Assembly (NCBI GenBank): GCA_000151295.1
Contig: GG745334.1
Coordinates: forward strand, 1,296,101 to 1,332,073
Origin: Allomyces macrogynus ATCC 38327
Lineage: Eukaryota > Blastocladiomycota > Blastocladiomycetes > Blastocladiales > Blastocladiaceae
Reading direction: 5' to 3'
Length of the DNA: 35,973 nucleotides
In this document: piece after piece, positions 20,868-32,233 of the stretch
How positions within the stretch are numbered: position 1 is the first letter of the stretch
Layout of the letters: the number at the start of each line of letters is the position of its first letter
Program-made: the position numbers and the translations under genes
The notes under the pieces: model-generated
Told to the model about the DNA's origin: nothing
Seen by the model: the letters and a program-made list of their open reading frames with translations, nothing else
Database searches by the model: none

Positions 20868-23863
20868 TTACGTGTTGACGATGCGCAACTTGGGCTGCAT
20901 GAGTGAAAGATAGCATCGTGAGCATTCCAAACTCCAAGCACGTCCATGGCCTCGCAAACCGCAAACCGTACCTTGGGCAGTGTGATAATCACGACATCGC
21001 GGTCATTGATATCCCCGTCATCATCATCTGCGACCGCGTTATGCGCTTGCCCACCCCCCGGTGCGCCCGACGAATACCGCGCGTTCCCATGCCCCGCCGA
21101 ACTCGACGCGACGAGCCCAATCGGCGCCGAGGACGACCCACTGCCCAACCCGGTGCGCGCCAATGACCCACTATTCGGCGACGGCAAATCCGACTCGTCG
21201 TCGAGCATATCCGGGTCGTACTCATCGTAATCCTCGACAATATCGCCGCGCAACGCCGACTGCGATCCGGACCCATTGAGATTCCCGCCACTTGCCGACC
21301 CGGCGACCGCCTGGGTCCGCCCGAGGGCATTGCCGGTACTCGCGCGCCGTGCCGCGTCCTTCCTGCCAAGCAATTTCCGCGCGATCCGGACGGACAGCGA
21401 CCGGCGGTTGGGCCACCCGAGCATCGTGAGGACCAGGTAGACGAGCAGGAGCACACCGACGTAGACGGCGAGCGCGATATACAGCGCGACCGGCGCTTCG
21501 GCGAGCACCAAACCGAGCAAGACATTCGCGAACCCGCCATAAATCACGAGCAGTCCCGTCCACTGGTGCGCGTTATTCCAGAACCGTTCGTAGGTAAAAC
21601 CGCCAATCCCCGTCTCGGAATTCGATTTGCGCGCGCGGACGGGGCTCGCAGGCCCGCCGCCAAACATGGCGTTCAAGTCGCGCAGCGCCCTGGTTGAGCG
21701 CGTGCCGCGTGGACGCTGGATGGCCCGCGGCGCCCGCGCGCCCCGCCTACGCCCATCCCGGAGCGGGCTCGTTTGCGTGCGGTTCCGGGCGCGTTGCGGG
21801 TCGTGCTCCGGTGGGCTGGAGCGCGACCGTGCGGGCGTGAGCCAGGGCCACGTTGCTCGGCTGGACGATGCCGAAGATGCCCTGCAGCGCGACGAGACAC
21901 AGGAGCGTGAACCCCAGCACGCCGTGTGGCGTGTGAAGTGGCCCGACGACTTGGCCGTGTAGGCAAAGTAGAACCCGACGGCCGCGGCGCCATTCCGGCG
22001 ACGTTGAGCGCGACGTGGATCCACAGCCAGACACGGCGCGCGTTGGCCGGGCGCGTCACGTTCTGCGGGCCAGCGGACGCGGCGGCAGCCGACGCGCGTG
22101 ACCGGCCGGTCGCCGCTGCCGTTGCGACTGCCGTGGCCGCAGCCGTCGCCGTCAACGGCTTTTTCCGCGTGCTCGAATGTCGCCGCGGTTTCCCGTACCG
22201 CGCAACTAATGCACCCGCCGTGAAAAAGAACGTAAACGACGACGCCATGAGAATGCCGTGCACGAGCGGCGACCCTTCGAATGTGGATCCGTTGCCGCCG
22301 TTAATCCCGCCATTGTTCGACGACCCGCCGGGCGGATTGTAGCAGGCCATGGTCATGTTCTTGTTGGCGCCGACATTGGCCGGCTGGAACTTGAGCAGCC
22401 ACACTTCGTTGGTCACGGACCCGCTGCTGGTCTCGCCGCCAAACATGACGACGGCGCCGGCGCCCACGTGTGACGTGACGGCCGCACCGGCGCGGTTCTC
22501 GGGGTAGACGCCCGCGGTCGCCGCGTCGGGCAGGACGAGCGCCCAGGAGCCGCCGTTGGCGCTAGATCAGAGTGAGAATCACGGCATTAGCTCACAGTTC
22601 ACGAGCTATGACCAAACCGCCACGCAAAAGAACGCACTCAAAGTAGCCCACCTGGCCGGGCGGTCCCATATCATCCCCCGTCCCACCGAGCAACACCGCA
22701 TGGGCGTAAAACGTATTCGCGTCCTGCATATCGGGCCGGAACGCAACGCTCCCTGCGAGCCGTGGCGGCGGACAGGTATTCACCTGGCGCCAGGTGCCGG
22801 ACCCACTCAGCTTCTGCCCGCTCGGCGAGGCCATCCACGCGTCGTACGTCGGGCACTTGGACGGCGTGCACCCACCAAACGCGAGTAGCCGCTCGCCAGG
22901 CAACATGGCGCCGCCGGCGAGCGTGCGCCCTGCGGGTCTCGACGGCGACATGGACACGGTCGACCAGGTCGCATCGACCGTCGAGTAATTGAACGAGGTC
23001 ATGCCGTCCTTGAGCGTGAGCGCAAACAGGTCGTTGCTGCCATTCGATCCGTCGGGCGAGGTTGTGCCACGCGCGCCGAGACCGAGGTAGAGCGTCGTAA
23101 GCATTGGCGGAATCGTGCGCTCGTCGGGCGCGACACCGCCGACGGCCCCGGCCATCGGTGGTGGCGGCGTGCCCTTAGCAATGATCGGCGACCACGCCTT
23201 AATGTTGGTCTGGAACCCCCAGGCGTCGTTGAGGAGCGCGTTGTTGGCGCCGCGGCCCGTGGCCATGATGATTCCTTGCCGCAGGAACGACGAGGGCACG
23301 TCGGCGCCGGCGACGGCCGCGTACCGTGCCGGTGGGCGCGCTGGCCACGCGATCGGCTGCTGGATCAGTTCCCAGGTGGCCGTGTCGATGTCGAGCAGCC
23401 ACGTGTCGTCGAGCGGGACGTTGTCCTTTGTTCTAGGAGATCGCAAGGGCAGCGGGAGCGACCACCCAAACCGAAAGAACAGACCAAGGAGCGCGAACAG
23501 AGCGGGAATTAGCCCGCGGAACAGCGCACACCGACGATCCGTCGCGCAATTCATGACGTACCGCCCGCCAAACATCAATATCTTCTTGGTCGACGGCTCG
23601 TAGACAAAGACGGCGTCGCGGCGCGGCGACGGGCTCGCGGCGCCATTGGCTATGGGCAGCTGCGACCACTGCATGACGGGCACGTTCAGCGCCGCATGTG
23701 CCGGTGCCGATGCGGACAGGACCGCCAGCAGTGTGGCCGCGGCCATGCCGACGAGGCCGGCCAGCGTCGTGCCATGGCGCGAGCTCCTGCTGCGCCGGCG
23801 CGGCGGGCGCGGCGAGGACGGGTCGTGCGATGGTGGTGGCGGCGGTCGTGGTGCCGGCTTCAT
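20868..23863 (-). CDS. Kelch-repeat protein fused to a cytochrome b561-type membrane domain
   Basis: Start: ATG 23863 (context CACCATGA). The first 60 residues hold a basic stretch and a hydrophobic segment (LAGLVGMAAATLLAVLSASA) ending in AHA, a signal peptide or anchor. Kelch-like repeats follow at 22370-23660 (KKILMFGG, LDDTWLLDIDTATW, LNDAWGFQ, ERLLAFGG, GAVVMFGGE, NEVWLLKF). The membrane part has five helices with four histidines placed as in cytochrome b561: SPLVHGILMASSF, VWLWIHVALNVAG, PHGVLGFTLLCLVALQGIFG and FWNNAHQWTGLLVIYGGFAN. The cytoplasmic tail is Ser/Gly/Asp-rich and ends KLRIVNT, TAA at 20868. GT-AG introns: 23433-23561, 22562-22651 and 20895-20971. Family knowledge: b561 domains carry two hemes and move electrons across membranes. 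Here the kelch propeller would face the lumen or outside. Frame breaks occur near 22561, 21988, 21930 and in 21690-21840; no intron explains the middle two. Confidence 0.75.
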
Positions 23864-23867
23864 GGTG

Positions 23868-24515
23868 NNNNNNNNNNNNNNNNNNNNNNNNNNNNNNNNN
23901 NNNNNNNNNNNNNNNNNNNNNNNNNNNNNNNNNNNNNNNNNNNNNNNNNNNNNNNNNNNNNNNNNNNNNNNNNNNNNNNNNNNNNNNNNNNNNNNNNNNN
24001 NNNNNNNNNNNNNNNNNNNNNNNNNNNNNNNNNNNNNNNNNNNNNNNNNNNNNNNNNNNNNNNNNNNNNNNNNNNNNNNNNNNNNNNNNNNNNNNNNNNN
24101 NNNNNNNNNNNNNNNNNNNNNNNNNNNNNNNNNNNNNNNNNNNNNNNNNNNNNNNNNNNNNNNNNNNNNNNNNNNNNNNNNNNNNNNNNNNNNNNNNNNN
24201 NNNNNNNNNNNNNNNNNNNNNNNNNNNNNNNNNNNNNNNNNNNNNNNNNNNNNNNNNNNNNNNNNNNNNNNNNNNNNNNNNNNNNNNNNNNNNNNNNNNN
24301 NNNNNNNNNNNNNNNNNNNNNNNNNNNNNNNNNNNNNNNNNNNNNNNNNNNNNNNNNNNNNNNNNNNNNNNNNNNNNNNNNNNNNNNNNNNNNNNNNNNN
24401 NNNNNNNNNNNNNNNNNNNNNNNNNNNNNNNNNNNNNNNNNNNNNNNNNNNNNNNNNNNNNNNNNNNNNNNNNNNNNNNNNNNNNNNNNNNNNNNNNNNN
24501 NNNNNNNNNNNNNNN
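23868..24515. other. Assembly gap (648 N)
   Basis: A run of N in the divergent spacer between the kelch-b561 gene (-) and the NASP-like gene (+). It hides most of both promoters. Only about 80 nt of known sequence precede the NASP-like ATG. Confidence 0.99.
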
Positions 24516-24595
24516 CTCCGTGCCCGACACGCGGCGCTCGTTATACGCTCCTGTTCTCCACACGCGAACCCGCCTCTGAATTCGGCCTCCCCATC

Positions 24596-26065
24596 ATGTC
24601 GGCCCCCGGTTCCTCGTCGTCCGCATCGGCCTCGGCCTCCGCATCCGCATCCGCATCCGCCGCGCCCGCCCCCTCCGCCGTCGTGCACGCCGCGTCCGAC
24701 ACGCTCGCGACCGCCGCCGTGATCCTCGACGAGGCCAACATGGCGTTTCTGCAGCGCAAGCACGAGCTGGCCACCACCTTGTTCTCGCAAGTTGCCGAGG
24801 CCTATGCCGCGCACTACGGGTCGGACCACCCACGGTGCGCCGACGTGCTGTTCCGGTACGGCCGCGCCCTGCTCAACCACGCGATCGACCGGTCCGGGCT
24901 GTTGGGCGACGCCGAGCAGTTGCGCAACGCCACGGGGAAACGCGAAAAGGACTTGTTGTCGGCGGTCGACGAGGCGGCGAACGCGGTCGCCGCGCCGGCG
25001 GTGGCGGGTGGGAAGGCTGGCGGGTTTTTCCATTTTGGCGATGAAGGGCAGGATGAGGAGGAGCATGAGGGCGGTGAGGAAAACGACGAGGACGACGACG
25101 AGGACGAACCCGCCGCCGAGGAAGAAGAGGACATTGAAACGGACGATTTCGAGATCGCGTTCGAGTCGCTCGACGTCGCTCGCGTCCTCTACGAGAAGAT
25201 GCTCACGGGCGAGCTGCCCATGGACATTGACGTGCCCGCCGAGTTTGCCACTCCTCCTGCCCCCGCGATCACCGGCAAGGGCAAGGGCAAAGCCAAGGCC
25301 ACCTCGGCACCGACCGACGGCGAGACCGATCCAAAACGCCGTTTCGTGCGGCACCGGCACGCCGAAGTAGTCGCGACGCTCGGCGACGTGTCGCTTGAAT
25401 CCGAGTCGTTCGGGCAGGCCGTCGACGACTACACGACGGCGCTCGCACTGCACACGGCACTGCTGGCCCCGACCGACCGGCAATTGGCCGAACTGCACTA
25501 CAAGCTCGCGCTCGCGCTCGAGTACGGCGGCGAAGCTCCGCTCGAGCAGGCGCTCGACCACCTGGTCCAAGCGCGCAACGTCATGCAAGGGTGCCACGAC
25601 TTGCTCGCGGACCAGCTGCGCGACCAGGAGAAGCAGGGGACGCCGTCGACCGAGATTGCCAAGGAATTGGCCGAATTGCAGGGGCTGTTGCCGGAATTGG
25701 ACTTGAAGGTGCAGGACGTCAAGCACCAGATCCATGTCCGCGATCACCCGGAGGCGGACGAGACCGCGATTGCCGCGGCGACGGCTGAGGGGAAGGCCAC
25801 CCTGGACCCGAACGCGGTGCCGGTGAACGACTTGTCGGCGCTCGTCAAGAAGAAGAGTAAGCCGGTGGAGACGCCAACGACGGCCGCGTCGAGTTCGAGT
25901 TCGGCGGCAGCGGGGGGGTCCAGTTCGAGTGCGGTGGCCGCGCCGAGTGCAGGCGCACCAGCGGCTGAGTCCAAGAAGCGCAAGCTCGACGCGAGCGACG
26001 AGCCAGCCGCTAACGAGGGCAAGCGCGGCGAAGGGTCGCCCAAGAAACCCAAGCTGTCATATTAA
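24596..26065 (+). CDS. NASP/Hif1/Sim3-type histone H3-H4 chaperone
   Basis: Family role: NASP (human), Hif1 (budding yeast) and Sim3 (fission yeast) bind H3-H4 or CENP-A-H4 in the nucleus and hand them to assembly factors. A single exon of 489 residues starts at ATG 24596. Residues 1-35 are Ser/Ala low-complexity. TPR1 is at about 40-95 (ANMAFLQRKHELATTLFSQV, CADVLFRYGRALLNHA). A strongly acidic region at about 149-190 interrupts the TPR array, as is typical of the SHNi-TPR family. TPRs resume at about 255-320 with GDVSLESESFGQAVDDYTTA and LAELHYKLALALEYG, the family signature. A helix follows (LLPELDLKVQDVKHQI), then a Ser/Ala-rich tail with a KKRKLD nuclear-localisation-like motif and a final KKPKLSY. 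Confidence 0.9.
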   Translation: MSAPGSSSSASASASASASASAAPAPSAVVHAASDTLATAAVILDEANMAFLQRKHELATTLFSQVAEAYAAHYGSDHPRCADVLFRYGRALLNHAIDRSGLLGDAEQLRNATGKREKDLLSAVDEAANAVAAPAVAGGKAGGFFHFGDEGQDEEEHEGGEENDEDDDEDEPAAEEEEDIETDDFEIAFESLDVARVLYEKMLTGELPMDIDVPAEFATPPAPAITGKGKGKAKATSAPTDGETDPKRRFVRHRHAEVVATLGDVSLESESFGQAVDDYTTALALHTALLAPTDRQLAELHYKLALALEYGGEAPLEQALDHLVQARNVMQGCHDLLADQLRDQEKQGTPSTEIAKELAELQGLLPELDLKVQDVKHQIHVRDHPEADETAIAAATAEGKATLDPNAVPVNDLSALVKKKSKPVETPTTAASSSSSAAAGGSSSSAVAAPSAGAPAAESKKRKLDASDEPAANEGKRGEGSPKKPKLSY

Positions 26066-26761
26066 CGGGATGCGGAAGGGTCGTGGCGGTAGTTGTTGGA
26101 GTCGTGCTTTGGAATATATCGAGCGTGCGGGTGTGTCAACAGTCAACAGATGTGGCCGCGTAGATCCTGAGTGTTGAGAGGTGTACGCACCGTCACCCCT
26201 TAGGCACGGCGAAGGGATGCATCGAACGTGCCGGCTCGTCCAACAGATACTTTTGATTTGTAGTCGATAGCTGCCAGCTAGAACATACCACTCGTCCTGG
26301 CAGTGGCACGGCCACAGCCAACCAGCGGGCAAAATCCGTCCTGCTTCATTTATTGTCGGCCGAGATCGATGTCGCTGATGCTTAAATCGGCCGTGTGCGC
26401 GACGGGCCGTCGGCTTTGGCTGACGATGGTGGTGGGTCAGTTTGTTCCGTAAGTGTTCTAGAACAAAACAACGGGTCTTGGCCGTGCGCCGCAGTGGTTG
26501 CCAACGTTTTGTTTTTTGCCTTCCATTCAACGCACGTCCATCGCTGCTTGTGACCTCTCTCTCCACCATCGCCAGCATCGACAAGGACGTCGACGACGTC
26601 GCGGACCCACGTTTTGGAGCAGCACGCGCCCGCAACTGCCCGCATCCAGTCGCGCTGCCCTGCCGCTGCACCGTCCCGCCGCGCCGGCGCGCCTCCGATC
26701 GATTGTCGCTGCCGCAGACTGCCACAACTCCATCGCACTCCTTGCTGGCGCCTGATCGACT
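26066..26761. other. Intergenic region, NASP-like gene to flippase
   Basis: 696 nt. The minus strand is open for 268 codons across most of it, but its composition (Arg/Cys/Ser-rich, no conserved look) argues against a gene. A perfect 12-bp palindrome lies at 26454-26465. The last 250 nt are C-rich, like other 5' leaders here. No TATA box was seen. Confidence 0.45.
26454..26465. promoter_or_regulatory. Perfect 12-bp palindrome, heat-shock-element-like
   Basis: TGTTCTAGAACA contains TTCnnGAA, a two-unit heat-shock-element core, about 300 nt upstream of the flippase ATG. A third TTC at 26446-26448 is not in the required 5-nt register, so it is not a full three-unit element. A zinc-cluster or other dimer site is equally possible. 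Confidence 0.3.
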
Positions 26762-29700
26762 ATGACCCGCGCATCCTCGCCGACGCGCGACACGCACGAC
26801 GCAGTGCACGATGCGCCCGCCGTTGCTCCACCGCCGCCGCTCCCGCCACCGGCACCCGCACATGTATCCGCTCCACCGTCCTCATCGGCGCGCAAGCCCG
26901 CATCCGGCTTCTCGTTCCAGCGGTTCCTGCGCCGGTTCGCCGCCCCCGCGCGCGCCGTCAAGGTCTCGCTGCGCCGGAACCGACATGGACCCGCGCGGCA
27001 CCACCACGATGCAGCAGCGGCGCGCAAGCAGCAGGCAGACCCAGCAGCGGCCGGCAAGCCGCCGCATCCCGACGACGAAAAGACGCCGCTGACACCGGCG
27101 GCCGCATCGGGCTCGCCCTACCCGCACGACTCGCCGCTCGCGGTCCTGGCCGGCTCGGCCGAGGCCGACTCGGACGTGCGTCGCGTCTGGATCAACCATG
27201 CGCCGCCTCCACCGATGATGCCAACGGCTGACTCGTCGTCCGCGGCACCCGCCGCGCCGGCGGTAGCACCAACGGGACCCAGCGCAACCGCACCAGTTGT
27301 GCGGTTCCCGAGCAACGCCATTAGCACGACCAAGTACTCGCCGCTGTCCTTTTTGCCGAAAAACCTCTACGAGCAGTTCCGCCGCGTCGCCAACTCGTAC
27401 TTCCTCCTCATGGTCGTTTTGCAGTTTATTCCGACGCTCGAAGTCGCCGACCCGTCGTTTGCCGCGTTGCCGATTATCCTGATCGTCGCCGCGACCGCGA
27501 TGAAGGACGCGGTCGAAGATTTCCGCCGCCGGTTGCAGGATAATCGGCTCAACGAAGCGACCACCGCGACGTTGCGTGGGTGGACGAACGTGAACGTGCC
27601 CCCGCCGACGTGGCGGACGCGTATGGTCCGCGCGATTACCGCGCCGGTGCGCGGGCTCGTGTCCGGTGCCGCGGAACCGGTTCTCGCCGCGAACACGTCG
27701 GCTACGCCGGAATGGGCCACGACCAAGTGGAAACACGTGCAGGTCGGCGACCTCGTGCGGCTGCACAACAACGAGTCGGTGCCCGCCGACATTGCCATTC
27801 TGTCAACGTCGGAACTCGACTCAATGTGCTACGTCGAGACGAAATCGCTTGACGGCGAAACCAACCTGAAAATCCGCCGCGGGCCCACAGAAACCGCATG
27901 GATTCGGACCCCGGCGGACTGCGCGCGGCTCGAGGGCATCGTGCAGTCGGAATTGCCGAACCCGGCGATCTACAAGTTTCATGGGACCATGGTCGTGCGC
28001 CGGAAACGCGGTGACCGGCCAATGCAGCGCGCGCTGCCGGTGCCAACGGCGCCAAAGAAGCCGAGCCTGGCGGCGGCGGGGCGGATGGGGTCCAAGGAGG
28101 AACTGCTCGCGCAAGACGCGGCGGCCGCGGTCGCGTTGGACTCGCCCGGGATGGACCCGTCGCCCGAGTACCAGGCGGTGATTGCGCACGACCGTGCGGC
28201 GGCACGGTCGCCGGTCCTGCACGCGCACCACCGGCACGGGCAGTCGGTCGATATCCGCCCGGCGCCCCCGGTCTTGTCCGGCGCCACGAGCTCGACCGAC
28301 AGCTCGACCGACAGCGACGACGATGACGACGACGATGCCTACTGGCGGATCCCGCTGGCCCCCAGCTCGGTCCTGCTGCGCGGATGTACTTTGCGCAACA
28401 CCGAGTGGGTGATTGGTGTGGTCCTGTACACGGGTTGTGACACCAAGATCCAGCTGAATGCCGGCGGCACGCCGTCGAAGCGCACGCGCATCGAAAAGCA
28501 AATGAACCCACAGGTCATTTTGAATTTTGTGATTTTGGCGGCCATGTGCCTGGTGTGCGGTATCACGCACGTGCTCTACTTTTCTGCGTTCAATTTCGAG
28601 GGCGCGCCGTTTGCGCTCGAGCCCTACGAGATGGACGGGACGGGGGAACTGACGATTGCGGTGACGACGTTCTTGTACGTTTTTCTTGACTTTCGGCTCG
28701 GTATCCAGCGAGATTCGGTGGCTCACGACGGACTGGCTGCGCTGTTGTAGCACCTGTGTCATCATTTTCCAAAACTTGATCCCGATCTCGCTCTACGTCA
28801 CGGTCGAAATCGTCAAGACGATGCAGGTTTGCGCGCTGACTCTCCTGTCGCTGCTCTGGCAGTTGGACCTGACCTGAGCTTTGTCCCCCAAAATCCAGGC
28901 CTACTTTATCTACTGCGACGAGCTTATCTACGACGAGGCGCTCGACAAGCCGTGCGCTGTCCGGACGTGGAACTTGTCGGTGCGTCTCCCCCCCATCTGC
29001 CCGCGCACACACTGCCAGGCGCGACCCTGACCCTCATGCCTCCTCTCCACCAGGACGACCTCGGCCAAATCGAGTACATCTTCAGCGACAAGACGGGCAC
29101 GCTCACGCAAAACGTGATGCAGCTGCGCAAATGCTCGATCGCCGGCCGCGTCTACGGCGACGCGTTCATGAAAGCCGAACCGCGCGACCAAGCCGCTATG
29201 TGCGCGCACATGCTCGCGTCCGTCGCACAACTCAACCAGTCCGGACCCGCGATCCGGCTCGACAAGCCCGCGACGTTTGTCGACACCGACGTGGTCCCTC
29301 AACTCGCAGACCCGCATTCGGCCGCGACCGACTTTTTCCGGCTCCTCGCCGTGTGCAACACGGTCCTGCCTGAGAAGATTGGTGACGCCGACGCGGGAGA
29401 AGTGATGGTCACGTACAAGGCGCAGTCGCCCGACGAGGAGGCGCTCGTCGCGTCGGCGCAGGCCGTCGGGGTCGCGCTGCTGAACCGGTCGCAGAACGCC
29501 GTGGTCGTGGCCGAACAAGGGGTCCCGTGCGTCTACGACGTGCTGGAAATCATCGAGTTCAATTCGACGCGGAAACGGATGAGCGTCGTTGTTCGCGACC
29601 CAGAGGGGAAGGTGCGATTGCTCACCAAGGGGGCCGATTCGGTCATTTTCGAACGTCTGGCCCCCGGCCAGGGCGCGCTGATGCAGGCGACGCTCGGGCA

Positions 29701-32044
29701 TCTGCAGTGGTTTGCGAACGACGGGCTGCGCACACTGTGTGTCGCCGCGCGCAATATTGACGAAGACGCGTTCCGTGACTGGCACGCGCGGTACCAGTCG
29801 GCCGGGATGCTGGCCGTTGGGCGGGACGAGGCCATGGACGAGATTGCCGAGGAACTCGAGCGCGATTTGGTGCTGATGGGCGCGACGGCGATCGAGGACA
29901 AGTTGCAGGACCAGGTGCCCGAAACGATTGCCAAACTGCTCGCCGCGGGCATTCGGATCTGGGTGCTGACCGGGGACAAGGTCGAGACGGCCATCACGGT
30001 GGGATTCTCGTGCAACTTGCTGGAACGGTCTCAGAACCTGATTGTCATCCAGGGCGACGATTACTGGTCGACGCGCCGGCAACTGCAAGAGTCGCTCGTC
30101 ACGCTGCTCGACGCGAACGTGCCTGCCGACACGCTCGCCGCCGACGAGCAGTGCGATAGCGCCGGCGGCGGGCCCGGATCGGTGTCGCCGACGACAGGTG
30201 GGACGGGCATGCGGTCGCGTTCCGCGTCCGGGTCGTCGAGCACCGGGCTCGACTCGGCGTCGACGAGCTCGTGTCCGCCAAAGTACGCGCTCGTGATTGA
30301 CGGCAGCTCACTCAAGTACGCACTGCAAAAGGAGAACCGGTTGCTGTTTCTCGAAGTCGGGTGCCGGTGCGTCTCGGTCGTCGTCGCGCGCGCGAGCCCG
30401 CTGCAAAAGGCGCAGGTCGTGCAGCTCGTGCGCCAGGAGCTCGACAGCTTGACGCTTGCCGTCGGCGACGGGGCCAACGACGTGTCGATGATCCAGGCAG
30501 CGAATGTCGGGGTTGGAATCGCAGGGCTCGAGAGCGCCGCCGCGTCGCTCTCATCGGATTACGCGATTGGCCAGTTTCGGTTCTTGCAGCGGCTGTTGCT
30601 AGTGCACGGCCGCTGGTCGTACCGCCGGATCTCGGTCATGAACTTGACGTTTTTTTACAAGAACATCATCTGGACGTTTGTGCTGTTCTGGTACCAGTGC
30701 TATTGCGGGTTCTCCGGGTCAATTGTTTTCGAGTATTCGTACGTTGTTTTCGCTTGTTCCGTGTGTCGCGACGTGCTGGAACTCACGCTCACTGGACTCG
30801 CTTTTGTAGCTACGTCAACTACTACAACCTGGCCTGTACGAATTTCTCGCACTGGAGGCGAAGCCGTCCCATCATCGCCTCGTGCTCACCACCGTTTCGA
30901 CTGTGTAGTCACCGTCATCCCGAGCATGCTCATCGGCATCCTCGACCAGGACGTGCCCGATTACCAGGCGCTCGCGTTCCCCAAGCTGTTCATTGGCGGT
31001 TTGCGACAAGAGCAGTACAACACGGTGCGGTTCTGGCTGTACATTCTCGACGCCATCTACCAGTCGCTCGTCGCCTTCTTTTTCGGGTATCTGCTGTACA
31101 CGGACGCGATCGTCTCGCCGCTCGGCTACTCGTCGGACCTCTACGAGGCTGGCACCGCCATGGCCGCCTACGCGATCATCACCGCCAACGTCTACATGGT
31201 GCTCAACATCAAGTCGTGGTCGTGGCTCACGTTTGTCGGGTTCCCGCTGAACGTCGCATTATTCCCGCTCTACGTGTGGGTCTATGCGATCTACTCGTCG
31301 GACTCGCCAATTGCCGGGCTCGAACGCGTCCTACTCGCCAACCCGACGTTTTGGCTGTCGGTGCCACTCGCCGTCCTCGTCGCTGTCGCGCCGCGGCTCC
31401 TGCTCGAATACTGGCGCAGCAACTACCTCCCGACCGACGTCGACATTGTGCGCGAAATGTCGACCGCCCAGTTTGCCGCGGCCGTCGGGGACGGGATCGA
31501 CGCGACGACCGCGCAGGCCGCGCGCGCGGCCGGCGCGCTGCCCACGGCGGCCGCCACCCTCCCGACCATCACCTCCAGCAGCTCCGTCGTCTCGCAGTCC
31601 ACCGGGTCCGGCAGCGGCACGACCGCGGCCACCCCGTCTGCCTTACCCGCGCGGATTCTCGGCACGCTCACGCAAGCCGTCGACACGGCGTTTGACACGG
31701 TCCGCGAATTCGGGCGGCAGCAGCGGTCGCGGTTCCGGCACCACGTGCGGCCGTCGGTGTTGCTGTACATGGGCCAGCCGGAGGGGGATGGTCGGCGGCA
31801 GCCGAATACGGGGTTTGCGTTCTCGGCCAATGAAGGTGGCGGCGCCGCGCGGATCAACGCGGGGAGTATGGGCCGGAGGACAGCGGCGGCGGCGACGGCG
31901 GATTTTGCGTCGGATTCCCATGTCGAGATTGGCGCGGGGGCGAGGAGGGCGCGCGCCGAGTCGGATGCGGTTGCGGCGGTGGAAGGGGCGGCAGGGGGGA
32001 GGAGTCCGGGAGTTCGCGGGCACGGGAGGATGTTTAGCTTGTAG
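26762..32044 (+). CDS. P4-ATPase, Dnf-type phospholipid flippase
   Basis: Family role: P4-ATPases flip phospholipids from the outer/lumenal to the cytosolic leaflet, usually with a CDC50 partner. Dnf1/2 act at the plasma membrane and endosomes. Six exons join in phase (26762-28674, 28751-28826, 28899-28979, 29054-30738, 30810-30835, 30909-32044) to give 1,638 residues. Residues 1-179 are Pro/Ala-rich and disordered. TM1-2 follow SFLPKNLYEQFRR. The actuator DGET is at 364-367. A low-complexity insertion (about 414-526, with an Asp run) precedes VLLRGCTLRNTEWVIG. The P4 motif PISL is at 649-652. The phosphorylated Asp of DKTGT is at 702. LTGDKVETA follows in the P domain. GDGAND is at 1161-1166. 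TM7-10 come next, then DVDIVREM, typical of Dnf proteins, and a Ser/Ala tail. Introns are 71-76 nt. All catalytic motifs are intact. Dnf1/2 versus another P4 class is inferred from the N- and C-terminal signatures. Confidence 0.93.
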
Positions 32045-32233
32045 GATTTGGGTTTGGATCGGTTTTTATTTTTCCAAGTCGTTGGTGTGGGGCACGAATT
32101 GATACATCTGTTCATCAGGAAAGTGCTGGCGAGTTGTGCGAGGTTGGTGGTGGATGGCAGGTGTTGCTCGAACGGTTGGTGGACATCGCAAAAATCCAAG
32201 TCCGAGACGGGAGTTGGGCCTGATCCACACATC

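Noticed and set aside
26057..26863. 268-codon minus-strand open frame before the flippase
   Set aside because: Composition is Arg/Cys/Ser-rich with no recognisable pattern; it overlaps the flippase start.
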